A DNA stretch of 64,000 bases from Actinobacillus seminis (GCF_002263215.1 NZ_NLFK01000006.1:62001-126000); one strand, 5' to 3'; numbered from the stretch's first letter, positions 1 through 8,502 are shown. Numbers and translations: made by a program. Notes: generated by a model not told the origin, from the sequence alone.

Positions 1-270
1 TGGGGCATTCCGTTACCGTGGATTGCAGCTGAAAGTGGCTGGTTCTTGGCTGAATATGGTCGTCAACCTTGGGCTATTTATGATGTTTTGCCGGTTGGTG
101 TTGCGGCTTCTAATTTAACGACAGGTGATCTTTGGTTCTCTATTTGTTTAATCTGTGCGTTATACACTATCTTCCTTGTAGTAGAAATGTATTTAATGTT
201 TAAATATGGTCGATTGGGACCAAGCTCATTAAAAACAGGTCGCTACTATTTTGAGCAATCGTCTAAATAA
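1..270 (+). CDS. cydA: Cytochrome bd oxidase subunit I, 3' end only
   Basis: The window opens inside this gene; the frame is open from base 1 and the last 89 residues are visible. Subunit I of the cytochrome bd quinol oxidase carries the haems and the quinol site and sits in the inner membrane. The visible part contains the conserved [13 protein letters not shown] segment that is typical of the CydA C-terminus, then one hydrophobic helix (about residues 40-62 of the fragment) and a short polar tail. An internal ATG at 46 is not a start: homology continues upstream to the window edge. cydB follows after 14 bases, so the two are one operon. Confidence 0.95.
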   Translation, partial: WGIPLPWIAAESGWFLAEYGRQPWAIYDVLPVGVAASNLTTGDLWFSICLICALYTIFLVVEMYLMFKYGRLGPSSLKTGRYYFEQSSK

Positions 271-284
271 GCAGGAGCCTAACT

Positions 285-1421
285 ATGATTGATTATGAAT
301 TTCTACGTTTTATTTGGTGGATCTTAGTCGGTGTATTGCTTATTGGTTTTGCAGTAACTGATGGATTTGATATGGGGGTTTTAACTTTATTACCGTTTGT
401 TGGTAAAAAAGATGTGGAAAGACGCATCATGATTAACTCTATCGCGCCGCACTGGGATGGAAATCAAGTTTGGTTATTAACCGCTGGTGGTGCAATGTTT
501 GCTGCATGGCCGATTGTTTATGCTGCCTCTTTCTCTGGTTTTTATATTGCGATGATCCTTGTGCTTGCCGCCTTGTTTTTCCGTCCGGTAGGGTTAGAAT
601 ATCGTGCTAAAATTGATAATCCAACGTGGCGTAAAGTATGGGACTGGGGGTTATTTATTGGTGGTTTTGTCCCTTCATTAGTGTTTGGTGTTGCCTTCGG
701 TAATTTATTGCAAGGTGTTCCTTTTGAATTTAATGAACTAATGCAAGTGACTTACACTGGTTCATTCTTTGAATTGTTAAATCCGTTTGCCTTACTTTGC
801 GGTTTGATAAGTTTGTCTATGTTGACGACTCAAGGCGGAGCATGGCTACAAATGAAAACCACTGCAGATTTACGTGATCGTGCTCGCTTGATCACTCAAG
901 TGGGTGCCTTGGTGACCTTAATCACTTTTGTATTAGCCGGCGTATGGTTATATTTCGAAGACGGTTTTGTTGTCACTAGTGTCCTTGATCACAGCGCACC
1001 AGCCTCACCTTTGGGTAAAGAAGTAGCGATTCAAGCAGGCGCATGGTTTAACAATTACAATGAAATGCCGGTATTGTGGATCTTTCCAGCCTTGGCAGTT
1101 GTTGGTGCATTGTTGAATATTTTAGCATCTAAAGCCAACCGCAATGGGTTTGCTTTCTTCTTCTCATCATTAACTATGGCGGGGATTATTCTAACCTGTG
1201 GTATTGCCATGTTCCCATTTGTGATGCCATCTATTACTCATCCTGAAATGAGCTTGTTAATGTGGGATGCTACATCAAGTCAATGGACATTGACCTTGAT
1301 GTTAGGCTTTGCTTTAGTTTTCGTTGTGATCTTATTGGCTTACACTATTTGGTCATATGCGAAAATGTTCGGTCGCCTTGACAGTGAATTTATTGAAGAA
1401 AACAAAAACTCATTATACTAG
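285..1421 (+). CDS. cydB: Cytochrome bd oxidase subunit II
   Basis: Subunit II of the bd-type quinol:O2 oxidoreductase, which gives high-affinity respiration at low oxygen. The 378-residue protein is strongly hydrophobic with about eight to nine membrane helices and has the family's usual length. Conserved CydB segments are visible: VTDGFDMG near residue 28 and APHWDGNQVWLLTAGGA near residues 53-69. The start ATG has an AGGAG ribosome site in the 14-base gap after cydA. cydX and ybgE follow closely, giving the usual cydABX-ybgE operon. Confidence 0.97.
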   Translation: MIDYEFLRFIWWILVGVLLIGFAVTDGFDMGVLTLLPFVGKKDVERRIMINSIAPHWDGNQVWLLTAGGAMFAAWPIVYAASFSGFYIAMILVLAALFFRPVGLEYRAKIDNPTWRKVWDWGLFIGGFVPSLVFGVAFGNLLQGVPFEFNELMQVTYTGSFFELLNPFALLCGLISLSMLTTQGGAWLQMKTTADLRDRARLITQVGALVTLITFVLAGVWLYFEDGFVVTSVLDHSAPASPLGKEVAIQAGAWFNNYNEMPVLWIFPALAVVGALLNILASKANRNGFAFFFSSLTMAGIILTCGIAMFPFVMPSITHPEMSLLMWDATSSQWTLTLMLGFALVFVVILLAYTIWSYAKMFGRLDSEFIEENKNSLY

Positions 1422-1444
1422 TTCATGAAGTAAGGAGATAAATT

Positions 1445-1543
1445 ATGTTTTATGTATTATGGATAGTGGGTGTTTTGTTCACCATCATGTTAAGTGTCGT
1501 AATTACTATCGGTATTGAAAAAACCGGTAAATTTGATGAGTAA
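1445..1543 (+). CDS. cydX: Cytochrome bd small subunit CydX
   Basis: A 32-residue single-helix protein directly after cydB, preceded by a strong AAGGAG ribosome site. It starts MFYVLWIVG, has one hydrophobic helix (residues 2-22) and a short charged tail (EKTGKFDE). CydX is the small accessory subunit that stabilises the haems of CydAB. Its size, position and the pattern aromatic residues-helix-charged tail identify it; the sequence itself is too short for a strong match by eye. Its last 8 bases overlap the start of ybgE. Confidence 0.9.
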   Translation: MFYVLWIVGVLFTIMLSVVITIGIEKTGKFDE

Positions 1544-1832
1544 GTTGATGATCAATTCACTATACCAATTTACAAATAAGGGCTCTTGGCGAGCCCTTTC
1601 ATGTATCCTGGCGCTTGTTTTAACGTTCAGTTTGTTTTTTAACGTCAACGGTTTTGCCGGCACATTGCGATCTTTCTCACCTTATTTAATTATACTGGGG
1701 ATGTGGGCGATTATTACATTATGGATCCATGGTATGGGCTTTGTCATTAGAAAGCTACTGTGGAAAGCCTGTTTCTTACCGTTATTGAGTTATGTTATTT
1801 TGCTAATTATCGCATTATCGTCGTTGATTTAA
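1536..1832 (+). CDS. ybgE: Cyd operon membrane protein YbgE
   Basis: A 98-residue inner-membrane protein with three predicted helices, the usual last gene of the cyd operon; its role in oxidase assembly or function is not well defined. I chose ATG 1536 (MSKLMINSLYQF), which overlaps the cydX stop and gives the family length of about 97 residues. A TTG at 1515 would lengthen it into cydX with no gain. An unusual feature is a perfect 8-bp hairpin (1578-1598) inside the first codons. Confidence 0.85.
   Translation: MSKLMINSLYQFTNKGSWRALSCILALVLTFSLFFNVNGFAGTLRSFSPYLIILGMWAIITLWIHGMGFVIRKLLWKACFLPLLSYVILLIIALSSLI
1578..1598 (+). terminator. Hairpin inside the start of ybgE
   Basis: AAGGGCTC and GAGCCCTT form a perfect 8-bp stem with a 5-base loop, about 35 bases after the cydX stop. 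It is followed by only three T residues, so it is a weak terminator at best. It could reduce ybgE expression relative to cydABX; that is inference. Confidence 0.35.
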
Positions 1833-1868
1833 ACTTGATTTTAAACCCTAAAAAATTTTTTAAATTTA

Positions 1869-1877
1869 ACCGCACTT
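1869..1877 (-). repeat. DNA uptake signal sequence (USS)
   Basis: One 9-bp core ACCGCACTT, the complement of AAGTGCGGT, in the 135-base gap between ybgE and ybgC. The rest of the gap is AT-rich and probably holds the promoter of the ybgC-tol operon; no clear -35/-10 pair stands out. Confidence 0.8.
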
Positions 1878-1967
1878 TAGGGCTTGCGCATCCCAGTATG
1901 TCGCTCTAAAATACGCCAATTTTCTCTCTTAAATCAATATGGAAAATTAGTCAGGCAATATGCATAA

Positions 1968-2369
1968 ATGAATATCTTTACGTATCCTATTCGAGTATAT
2001 TATGAAGACACTGATGCCGGCGGTGTTGTTTATCATGCGCGTTATTTGCATTTTTTTGAACGGGCAAGAACGGAATATTTACGTCAGTTGGGTTTTTCGC
2101 AACAAATGCTGTTAGCAGAAATACAACTGGCGTTTGTGGTCAAAACCATGGAAATAGATTATTGCTATCCGGCGCGATTAGACGATTTATTGCTTGTAGA
2201 AACTCTTGTCGAAAAAGTAAAAGGGGTGACAATTCAGTTTGTGCAAACTTTAAAGCGAAATGAAACGATTTTATGCAAGAGCACGGTAAAAGTGGCTTGT
2301 GTGGATCTAGGTAAAATGAAGCCGGTAGCAATTCCCGCGGGAATTAAAGCGGCATTTCAAACAAAATAA
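1968..2369 (+). CDS. ybgC: Acyl-CoA thioesterase YbgC of the Tol-Pal operon
   Basis: A hotdog-fold thioesterase of 133 residues that hydrolyses short acyl-CoA esters and is always linked to tol-pal. The YbgC signature YEDTDAGGVVYHARYLHFFE at residues 10-29 contains the catalytic Asp (second D). Length is normal for the family. It is the first gene of the operon; tolQ starts 28 bases after its stop. Confidence 0.95.
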   Translation: MNIFTYPIRVYYEDTDAGGVVYHARYLHFFERARTEYLRQLGFSQQMLLAEIQLAFVVKTMEIDYCYPARLDDLLLVETLVEKVKGVTIQFVQTLKRNETILCKSTVKVACVDLGKMKPVAIPAGIKAAFQTK

Positions 2370-2397
2370 TTGTTTATAAATTTCTCGGAGTAACGTA

Positions 2398-3087
2398 ATG
2401 ACCACTGAATTGAACTTTTTGGAATTATTTCTGAAAGCCAGCATTGTTGTTCAAATTGTAATCTTAATTTTGATCTCGTTCTCGATTATTTCGTGGGCAA
2501 TCATTATCCAGCGTAGTCGTATTTTAACCAAGGCGCTAAAAGAATCTTCTACTTTTGAGGATCGTTTCTGGTCTGGTGAAGATCTCAATAAATTATACGA
2601 AGGATTAGATAATCGTCGTGAAACCTTAACTGGTAGTGAACAAATTTTCTTTGTCGGCTTTAAAGAATTTTCCCGTCTTAAACAAGCCAACCCGGAAGCA
2701 CCGGAGGCGATTATTCAAGGAGCATCACGTGCTATGAATTTGGCGATGAACCGTGAAATTGAAGATTTAGAAACTCGCGTTCCGTTTTTAGCAACCGTTG
2801 CGTCAATTAGTCCGTATATCGGTTTGTTTGGCACTGTATGGGGAATTATGCATGCCTTTATGGCGTTAAGTGGCGCTAAACAAGCGACCTTACAAATGGT
2901 AGCGCCCGGAATTGCAGAAGCCTTGATTGCGACCGCTATCGGTTTGTTTGCGGCAATTCCAGCTGTGATGGCGTATAACCGTTTAAGTTTACGCGTCAAC
3001 AAGTTAGAGCAAAACTATGGCAATTTTATTGATGAATTTACTACGATTTTGCATCGTCAAGTATTTGGTAAATCACAACAAAACTAA
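2398..3087 (+). CDS. tolQ: Tol-Pal motor protein TolQ
   Basis: TolQ of the TolQRA inner-membrane motor, which uses the proton gradient to energise TolA and pull the outer membrane inward during division. The protein has 229 residues with one helix near residues 15-37 and two more near 130-152 and 165-190. The segment [16 protein letters not shown] is diagnostic for the ExbB/TolQ family. The start has CGGAG eight bases upstream. tolR follows after 60 bases that contain an inverted pair of uptake signals. Confidence 0.97.
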   Translation: MTTELNFLELFLKASIVVQIVILILISFSIISWAIIIQRSRILTKALKESSTFEDRFWSGEDLNKLYEGLDNRRETLTGSEQIFFVGFKEFSRLKQANPEAPEAIIQGASRAMNLAMNREIEDLETRVPFLATVASISPYIGLFGTVWGIMHAFMALSGAKQATLQMVAPGIAEALIATAIGLFAAIPAVMAYNRLSLRVNKLEQNYGNFIDEFTTILHRQVFGKSQQN

Positions 3088-3097
3088 TGTATTTTTG

Positions 3098-3118
3098 ACC
3101 GCACTTTTAAAGTGCGGT
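3098..3118. repeat. Inverted USS pair between tolQ and tolR
   Basis: ACCGCACTT, three bases, then AAGTGCGGT: two uptake-signal cores face each other and can form a 9-bp hairpin in the transcript. Such inverted pairs often act as terminators in Haemophilus. Here it lies inside an operon, ten bases after tolQ, with a short T run (TTTTG after a few bases), so it may attenuate tolR expression. Confidence 0.75.
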
Positions 3119-3147
3119 TACTTTTGAAAGAATTTTTAGAGGCAAGT

Positions 3148-3570
3148 ATGTCTTATCGTCATAAACGTCGTGATATTAAATCAGAGATTAATATTATTCC
3201 TTTTTTAGATGTATTATTGGTGTTGTTGTTGATTTTTATGGCAACGGCGCCGATTATCAGCCAAAGTGTTCAGGTAGAATTGCCGGATGCGGTAGATAGT
3301 CAAAATGTACCTAATGAAGATAAAATGCCGGTGATTTTAGAGGTTTCCGGAATTGGGCAATATACGCTTTCTATTGGCGGGGAGCGTAGCGAAGGGTTGA
3401 CTGAAGAAATGGTAACTGCCATATCTAAACAAGAATTTGAAAAAGATAATGATACTATGTTTTTAGTCGGAGGAGCTAAAGATGTTCCTTATGAAGAAGT
3501 GATTAAGGCATTGAATTTATTACATCTTGCGGGTATTAAATCTGTTGGATTGATGACTAATCCAATTTAA
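3148..3570 (+). CDS. tolR: Tol-Pal motor protein TolR
   Basis: TolR of the ExbD/TolR family, partner of TolQ in the proton-driven motor. The 140-residue protein has one N-terminal helix (about residues 17-38) and a periplasmic domain. The motif INIIPFLDVLLVLLLIFM carries the functionally essential membrane Asp. I start at ATG 3148 (MSYRHKRRD), which has AGAGG upstream and gives the family length. A frame-open GTG at 3112 would start inside the USS hairpin and is unlikely. Confidence 0.95.
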   Translation: MSYRHKRRDIKSEINIIPFLDVLLVLLLIFMATAPIISQSVQVELPDAVDSQNVPNEDKMPVILEVSGIGQYTLSIGGERSEGLTEEMVTAISKQEFEKDNDTMFLVGGAKDVPYEEVIKALNLLHLAGIKSVGLMTNPI

Positions 3571-3586
3571 TTAAGTAGGTAATATT

Positions 3587-4891
3587 GTGCAGAATAATCG
3601 ACAAAAAAAAGGTGTAGATGCATTTCTGATTTCGATCATCATGCATATTATCTTGTTTGCTTTGTTGATATTAAGCTCTCTTTATCAACGGGTTGAAATT
3701 ATGGGCGGTGGCGAAAGTGACGGTGACGTGCTGGGGGCAGTGATGGTAGATACCGGATCGGCAGCACAAGAGTGGGGACGTTTGCAACAACAGAAAAAAG
3801 GGCAAACGGATAAACCGAAAAAAGTGGGACCTGTACCTGAACCGGTAGAAGAACCGCAACCTGCTCAAGTGCAGTTGGAAGAACAACGCCAACAAGCATT
3901 AGAGCGTCAACAAGCATTAGAGCGTCAACAGGCGATAGAGCGACAAAAACAATTAGAAAAACAAAAAGAACAAGAGCGCCAACAAAAAATTGCTGAACAA
4001 CAGAAAAAACAGCAAGAAGAAAAAGCCGGACAAGAAGCCTTAGAGAAACAAAAACAAGCGGAAGAAGCCGTGAAATTGAAAGCCGATGCGGAAGCGAAAC
4101 GTTTAGCCGCAGCAGCAAAGCAGGCGGAAGAGGAAGAGAAAGCAAAAGCGGCGGAAGCTAAAGCGGAAGCGAAGGCAAAGGCAGAAGCAGAGGCGAAAGC
4201 TAAAGCGGAAGCGAAGGAAAAAGCGGCAGCAGAAGCGAAAGCCAAGGCAGAAGCGAAAGCCAAGGCAGAAGCAGAGGCGAAAGCTAAAGCGGAAGCGAAG
4301 GCAAAGGCAGAAGCAGAGGCGAAAGCTAAAGCGGAAGCGAAGGCAAAGGCAGAAGCAGAGGCGAAAGCTAAAGCGGAAGCGAAGGAAAAAGCGGCAGCAG
4401 AAGCGAAAGCCAAGGCAGAAGCCAAAGCAAAAGCAGAAGCGAAAGCCAAGGCAGAAGCCAAAGCAAAAGCAGATGCGAAAGAAAAACGTAAAGCGGAACA
4501 GGCAGCATTAGACGACTTCTTAAATGGTGGCGATATTGGTGGTAGTGCTTCCAAAGGTAGTAATGCGAATAAGCAAGGTAGTCAAGGTAGCGGGGCTAGC
4601 TTGGGCGCCGGAGATGGAGGCAAAGTTGGCGATCAATATGCCGGTGTGATCAAGAAAGAAATTCAACGTCGTTTCTTGAAAGATCCAAGTTTTGCAGGTA
4701 AAGTTTGTCGTATTAGAATTCAATTGGAGAGAGACGGAACGATATCTGGTTATCAGAAAGTTTCCGGTTCAGATGATATTTGTACGGCGGCATTAAGTGC
4801 GGTAGCGAGAACGAAAAAAGTTCCGGCGGCGCCTTCAGATGCGGTTTATAATAAGTATAAATCACCAATTATTGATTTTGATATTCGGTAA
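3587..4891 (+). CDS. tolA: Tol-Pal energy transducer TolA
   Basis: TolA spans the periplasm and links the TolQR motor to TolB and Pal. The start is GTG, with TAGGT upstream. Domain I is a membrane anchor at residues 12-33 that keeps a Ser and a His four residues apart, as needed for contact with TolQR. Domain II (about 75-310) is a very long Ala/Lys/Glu-rich helix, first Gln-rich (QQALERQQ repeats), then built of AKAEAK-type repeats. Domain III (about 335-434) is the globular end that binds TolB and Pal, with two Cys residues (CRIRI, DDIC) likely forming a disulfide. The 434-residue length exceeds many homologues because of the repeats. Confidence 0.95.
   Translation: MQNNRQKKGVDAFLISIIMHIILFALLILSSLYQRVEIMGGGESDGDVLGAVMVDTGSAAQEWGRLQQQKKGQTDKPKKVGPVPEPVEEPQPAQVQLEEQRQQALERQQALERQQAIERQKQLEKQKEQERQQKIAEQQKKQQEEKAGQEALEKQKQAEEAVKLKADAEAKRLAAAAKQAEEEEKAKAAEAKAEAKAKAEAEAKAKAEAKEKAAAEAKAKAEAKAKAEAEAKAKAEAKAKAEAEAKAKAEAKAKAEAEAKAKAEAKEKAAAEAKAKAEAKAKAEAKAKAEAKAKADAKEKRKAEQAALDDFLNGGDIGGSASKGSNANKQGSQGSGASLGAGDGGKVGDQYAGVIKKEIQRRFLKDPSFAGKVCRIRIQLERDGTISGYQKVSGSDDICTAALSAVARTKKVPAAPSDAVYNKYKSPIIDFDIR
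4138..4482 (+). repeat. In-frame tandem repeats in tolA domain II
   Basis: Units of about 42 bases (14 residues, built on AEAKAKAEAKAKAE and a variant with EKAAAE) repeat nearly identically across this stretch; the copies near 4255-4380 differ at almost no base. Because the unit is a multiple of three, copy-number change would alter the helix length without breaking the gene. Confidence 0.8.
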
Positions 4892-4941
4892 ACGGTGAAT
4901 TTTAGGAAAGTAAATCAACCTAGGGTAAAAAGGTAAACATA

Positions 4942-6249
4942 ATGAAATTAATTATTCGCATGATTGGTTTTATCTCTATGTTGTTTGTGTTGTTGACGCA
5001 AACTGCATTGGCGGAGGATGAAGTTCGCATTGTTATTGACGAAGGTGTTGATAGCGCACGCCCAATTGCGGTCGTTCCGTTTAAATGGAATGGTCCGGGT
5101 TCTGCTCCGGCAGATGTAGCTGATATTGTAGCGGCAGATTTGCGCAATAGCGGTAAATTTAATCCGATCGCGGTCGATCGTATGCCACAACAGCCCACTT
5201 CTGCAACTGAAGTGACACCGGATGTCTGGTCTTCTTTGGGAGTTGATGCTATCGTGGTGGGACAAGTAACTCCATCCGGTAGTGGTTATAATATTGCTTA
5301 CCAGTTAGTGGATACCATTGGCGCTTCAGGCAATGCCGGTGCGGTATTAAGTCAAAATCAATATACCGTAACACCCCAATGGGTTCGTTATGGTGCGCAT
5401 ACTGTGAGTGATGAGGTATTTGAAAAATTGACTGCGATCCGTGGTGCATTTAGAACTCGTATTGCTTATGTTGTACAAAAAAATGGCGGTTCGCAACCCT
5501 ATGAAGTGCGAGTCGCCGACTATGATGGACATAATCAATTTATCGTGGCTCGAAGTTCTCAACCGTTAATGTCTCCGGCTTGGTCAGCGGATGGCAAAAA
5601 ATTAGCCTACGTTTCTTTCGAGAATAAGAAGTCGCAATTAGTGGTACATGATTTAGCTTCCGGTTCACGTAAAGTGGTTGCTTCATTCCCTGGACATAAC
5701 GGGGCGCCTGCCTTTTCTCCGGATGGGTCGAGATTAGCCTTTGCGAACTCTAAAGACGGTGTGCTAAATATTTATGTGATGAATTTAGGAAATGAGCAAA
5801 TACTACAGCTTACTGGTGGTGCTGGTAATAATACAGAGCCGAGCTGGTCACCGGATGGTCGTTCTATTGTGTTCACATCCGATAGAAGCGGTTCACCGCA
5901 AGTTTATCAAATGAGTGCATCAGGCGGTAGTGCTTCATTAGTAAGCTCTGGCGGTAGCAGTTATAGTGGGCAAATTTCTGCTGATGGTAGTACGTTAATC
6001 ATGATTGCAGGTGATCATATTATGAAAAAAGATTTAGTTTCAGGTTCAACTGAGATGCTAAGTTCGACATTCCTTGATGAAAGTCCGAGTATTTCACCAA
6101 ATGGAATTATGATTATTTATAGCTCTACACAAGGCTTGGGAAAGGTGCTACAATTGGTTTCCGCGGACGGTCGGTTTAAAGCCCGTCTTCCAGGAAGTGA
6201 TGGACAAGTTAAATTTCCAGCTTGGTCACCATATTTGAGTAAAAATTAG
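4942..6249 (+). CDS. tolB: Tol-Pal periplasmic protein TolB
   Basis: Periplasmic beta-propeller protein that binds Pal and is displaced by TolA. Residues 1-24 form a signal peptide ending in TALA. The N-terminal domain (about 28-165) is followed by a propeller in which six repeats show the PD40 pattern ([42 protein letters not shown], and others). Length 435 is normal. pal begins 9 bases after the stop. Confidence 0.97.
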   Translation: MKLIIRMIGFISMLFVLLTQTALAEDEVRIVIDEGVDSARPIAVVPFKWNGPGSAPADVADIVAADLRNSGKFNPIAVDRMPQQPTSATEVTPDVWSSLGVDAIVVGQVTPSGSGYNIAYQLVDTIGASGNAGAVLSQNQYTVTPQWVRYGAHTVSDEVFEKLTAIRGAFRTRIAYVVQKNGGSQPYEVRVADYDGHNQFIVARSSQPLMSPAWSADGKKLAYVSFENKKSQLVVHDLASGSRKVVASFPGHNGAPAFSPDGSRLAFANSKDGVLNIYVMNLGNEQILQLTGGAGNNTEPSWSPDGRSIVFTSDRSGSPQVYQMSASGGSASLVSSGGSSYSGQISADGSTLIMIAGDHIMKKDLVSGSTEMLSSTFLDESPSISPNGIMIIYSSTQGLGKVLQLVSADGRFKARLPGSDGQVKFPAWSPYLSKN

Positions 6250-6258
6250 GAGAGGTTA

Positions 6259-6732
6259 ATGAAAAACTTTGCTAAATTATTAGTAGTGGCAGGCTCTGTA
6301 GCGGTATTAGCAGCTTGTGGTTCAAACAAAACTGAAGATAGCTCTGCAAACGCAAATGGTCAAACATTTGGTGCTGCAGGTTATTCTGTTCAGGATTTGC
6401 AACAACGTTACAACACTGTGTATTTCGGTTTCGATAAATTCAGTATTGAAGGCGAATATGAGCAAATCTTAGATGCTCACGCGGCATACTTAAACGCAAC
6501 TCCAGCTTCAAAAGTTATTGTTGAAGGTAACACTGACGAACGTGGTACCCCGGAGTATAACATTGCTTTAGGTCAACGTCGTGCAGATGCAGTTAAAAAC
6601 TTCTTATCAGCCAAAGGTGTTCAAGCGGGTCAAGTTTCAACTGTTTCTTACGGTGAAGAAAAACCGGCTGAGTTAGGGCATGATGAAGCTGCATATTCTA
6701 AAAACCGTCGTGCGGTGCTAGCATACTATTAA
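6259..6732 (+). CDS. pal: Peptidoglycan-associated lipoprotein Pal (P6-like)
   Basis: Outer-membrane lipoprotein that anchors the outer membrane to peptidoglycan; the Haemophilus homologue is antigen P6. The signal peptide ends in a lipobox LAAC with the modified Cys at residue 20. The OmpA-like domain covers about 50-157; [19 protein letters not shown] contains the Asp and Arg that bind diaminopimelate. It is last in the operon and is followed by a terminator. Confidence 0.97.
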   Translation: MKNFAKLLVVAGSVAVLAACGSNKTEDSSANANGQTFGAAGYSVQDLQQRYNTVYFGFDKFSIEGEYEQILDAHAAYLNATPASKVIVEGNTDERGTPEYNIALGQRRADAVKNFLSAKGVQAGQVSTVSYGEEKPAELGHDEAAYSKNRRAVLAYY

Positions 6733-6752
6733 AAATTAGTGTAAATTAGATA

Positions 6753-6779
6753 AGCCGGACTAATTGTGTCCGGTTTTTT
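6753..6779 (+). terminator. Rho-independent terminator after pal
   Basis: CCGGAC and GTCCGG form a stem (extended by one G-T pair) around a 7-base loop, followed by six T residues. It closes the ybgC-tol-pal operon. Confidence 0.85.
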
Positions 6780-6841
6780 GTTTTTATTGTCATCATATTG
6801 TTGGTTATTCAGTCAAACAAACAAAAAATTTAAAATTTTTA

Positions 6842-6869
6842 TTGATTATTTAACTAAAATCCGTATCAT
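6842..6869 (+). promoter_or_regulatory. Promoter of the tRNA-Lys pair
   Basis: TTGATT (6842-6847) and TATCAT (6864-6869) are separated by 16 bases and followed by a GC-rich stretch (GCCTCCG), as in stringently controlled tRNA promoters. The first tRNA starts about 25 bases downstream. Confidence 0.5.
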
Positions 6870-6894
6870 AAGCCTCCGTTACGAAGCAATATAT

Positions 6895-6970
6895 GGGTCG
6901 TTAGCTCAGTCGGTAGAGCAGCGGACTTTTAATCCGTTGGTCGAAGGTTCGAATCCTTCACGACCCACCA
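6895..6970 (+). tRNA. tRNA-Lys (TTT), copy 1
   Basis: A 76-base cloverleaf: acceptor GGGTCGT pairs with ACGACCC, anticodon loop CTTTTAA with anticodon TTT, T-loop TTCGAAT, encoded CCA end. Identical to the second copy 32 bases downstream; both are probably cut from one precursor. Confidence 0.98.
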
Positions 6971-7002
6971 TCTTGCAAGTCAACCACTTAAGCTATTTAA
7001 GC

Positions 7003-7078
7003 GGGTCGTTAGCTCAGTCGGTAGAGCAGCGGACTTTTAATCCGTTGGTCGAAGGTTCGAATCCTTCACGACCCACCA
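7003..7078 (+). tRNA. tRNA-Lys (TTT), copy 2
   Basis: All 76 bases are identical to the copy at 6895-6970, including the CCA end. The copies are separated by a 32-base spacer without a promoter, so co-transcription is likely. Confidence 0.98.
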
Positions 7079-7153
7079 TCTATTTCAATCATATTCAATA
7101 TTATTCATCTTCCTTTTATTTAATTTGATTAAAACGTTAGTGATTAATTTTTT

Positions 7154-7175
7154 ATTTGCGATCGGGATCGCAAAT
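7154..7175. promoter_or_regulatory. CRP-S (Sxy-dependent) site of the comNOPQ operon
   Basis: The arms ATTTGCGATC and GATCGCAAAT are perfect inverted repeats around GG. The TGCGA/TCGCA core, in place of TGTGA/TCACA, marks the CRP-S class that needs both CRP-cAMP and the competence activator Sxy. The centre lies 77 bases before the comN start, as expected for a promoter driven from here. Confidence 0.9.
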
Positions 7176-7214
7176 TGTACTTTCATGATTTTCCTGTTTA
7201 TTTTTCTTGCGCTA

Positions 7215-7223
7215 AAGTGCGGT
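7215..7223 (+). repeat. DNA uptake signal in the comN leader
   Basis: AAGTGCGGT lies between the CRP-S site and the comN ribosome site (AAAGGAA), so it is transcribed as part of the leader. Confidence 0.8.
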
Positions 7224-7241
7224 CAAAAAAAGGAAAGTTTT

Positions 7242-7760
7242 ATGTGGAAAGGTATTACCCTGCTAGAGGGATTAATTGCATTGTTGATTATCAGCATTCT
7301 TACATTATTATCGTTACCCGCCTGGCAACAAACTAATGCACGCTTAATCCTCAATAAAGAACAACAAAAACTCTATCTTTTCTTACGACAAATCCAGTCC
7401 AGAGTGGAAAATTCTAATGAAATTTGGTTGCTGATAGCAAACCGAAATCTAGAGGAGAAACGTTGGTGTTTGACGGCACAAATCAAAAGTGACCAGCTTT
7501 GCGATTGTTTATATCCGACCGCTTGCCGGGATGTATTTGCCCATTTTTATTACCCTTATTATCAACATCAAACCATGTTAAGTACCAAATCCTACTACCC
7601 GAAAGAAATGACCCGTTTAAACGGTATCCGCAACACTTTTTCGACCGCCTGTTTTGTATTACAAGCCGATAGTATTCGCACCGTCTTTTCCTTTTTTAAC
7701 GTCGGTAGCCTGAAATTAAAAGGTTATCAATCTTCAAGTGCTTGCATTAGCGGAGTGTAA
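7242..7760 (+). CDS. comN: Competence pilin-like protein ComN (PpdA type)
   Basis: First of four prepilin-like genes, matching the comNOPQ (HI0938-HI0941) operon of H. influenzae and ppdA of E. coli. It is a minor pseudopilin needed for DNA uptake. The class III signal is KG-ITLLEGLIALLI with Glu at position +5, followed by the N-terminal helix; the rest is a globular domain with several Cys residues (CDC, CRD). I use ATG 7242, with AAGGAA upstream and the prepilin site at residue 4. The open frame extends to 7125, but that would place the CRP-S site inside the gene. Confidence 0.85.
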   Translation: MWKGITLLEGLIALLIISILTLLSLPAWQQTNARLILNKEQQKLYLFLRQIQSRVENSNEIWLLIANRNLEEKRWCLTAQIKSDQLCDCLYPTACRDVFAHFYYPYYQHQTMLSTKSYYPKEMTRLNGIRNTFSTACFVLQADSIRTVFSFFNVGSLKLKGYQSSSACISGV

Positions 7761-7761
7761 T

Positions 7762-8502
7762 ATGCATCATCTTTATCGCGGACAAAGTTTGCTGGCGCTC
7801 ATGGTGTCATTAGCGTTATCGTCTTTTTTATTGCTGGTCATTATCTCGTTTTACAGCAACAGCCAGCAACAAAATCATCGACTTTTCCTGCAATTGAGGC
7901 TACAGAATGAATTACAGCGTACCTTGCAACTGATTGGTAAAGATTTGCGACGTGCCGGGTTTCGTGCTTTAGCCGAAAAACTGACGCAAACAAATGTGCA
8001 TCTCTTTGAACAAGATCCACTGGGAAAAAGCCTTGTGATTACACACGCGGATCAAGAAGCTGAACAAAGTTGCGTGTTATTTTTTTATGATTTGGATGCC
8101 TCAGGTTGTATCGGTTCAACTTACAAATCCGGCAGCTGCGTTACCGACGGACATAATACTGCCAAAACAATTGAACGTGAGCTGTTTGGTTATCGTTTGA
8201 GTAAAGGGATGATTGAAACCCGCGCGACTTATAAAAGTGCGGTGGATGAGGCCTGTACGCAAGCACAATGCCAAAGTTATTTACACCAACCCGCCTGTAA
8301 TAGTGGCGGCTGGACGGATTTACTGGATGCCAATGATATTCAAATTACCCAATTTTCGCTCAATTGGCTAATTGAAAATAGCTTATTGGAAGTCAAACTA
8401 CAAGGCAAATTAAAGCGCTATGCGCAAATTCATTATGCCACCTCGCTTGTTGTTCCTTTGCTCAATCAAGCCCCTTCATCCCATCTTATTAAGGAATATT
8501 AA
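7762..8502 (+). CDS. comO: Competence pilin-like protein ComO (PpdB type)
   Basis: Second pilin-like gene of the operon, 246 residues. A hydrophobic helix follows the prepilin-type site RG-QSLLALMVSLALSSFLL at residues 6-25; position +5 is Ala, not Glu. Six or more Cys residues in the globular part (CVLF, SGCIG, SGSCVT, CTQAQC, PACNSGG) suggest disulfides in the periplasm. ATG 7762 has GGAG upstream; its stop overlaps the next start by one base (TAATG), which implies coupled translation. An uptake signal lies inside it at 8235-8243. Confidence 0.82.
   Translation: MHHLYRGQSLLALMVSLALSSFLLLVIISFYSNSQQQNHRLFLQLRLQNELQRTLQLIGKDLRRAGFRALAEKLTQTNVHLFEQDPLGKSLVITHADQEAEQSCVLFFYDLDASGCIGSTYKSGSCVTDGHNTAKTIERELFGYRLSKGMIETRATYKSAVDEACTQAQCQSYLHQPACNSGGWTDLLDANDIQITQFSLNWLIENSLLEVKLQGKLKRYAQIHYATSLVVPLLNQAPSSHLIKEY

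Noticed and set aside
4138-4482. Regular repeats that could suggest a CRISPR array
   Set aside because: No unique spacers; the units are contiguous, in frame and code for the TolA helix.
3671-4554. Long open frames on the minus strand within tolA, rich in Ala, Ser and Phe
   Set aside because: They are the antisense reading of the AKAE repeats, which lack stop codons by composition.
6766-7128. Open frame across the two tRNA-Lys genes with a repeated SLAQSVEQRTFNPL segment
   Set aside because: The repeat is only the translation of the two identical tRNAs; this is not a protein gene.
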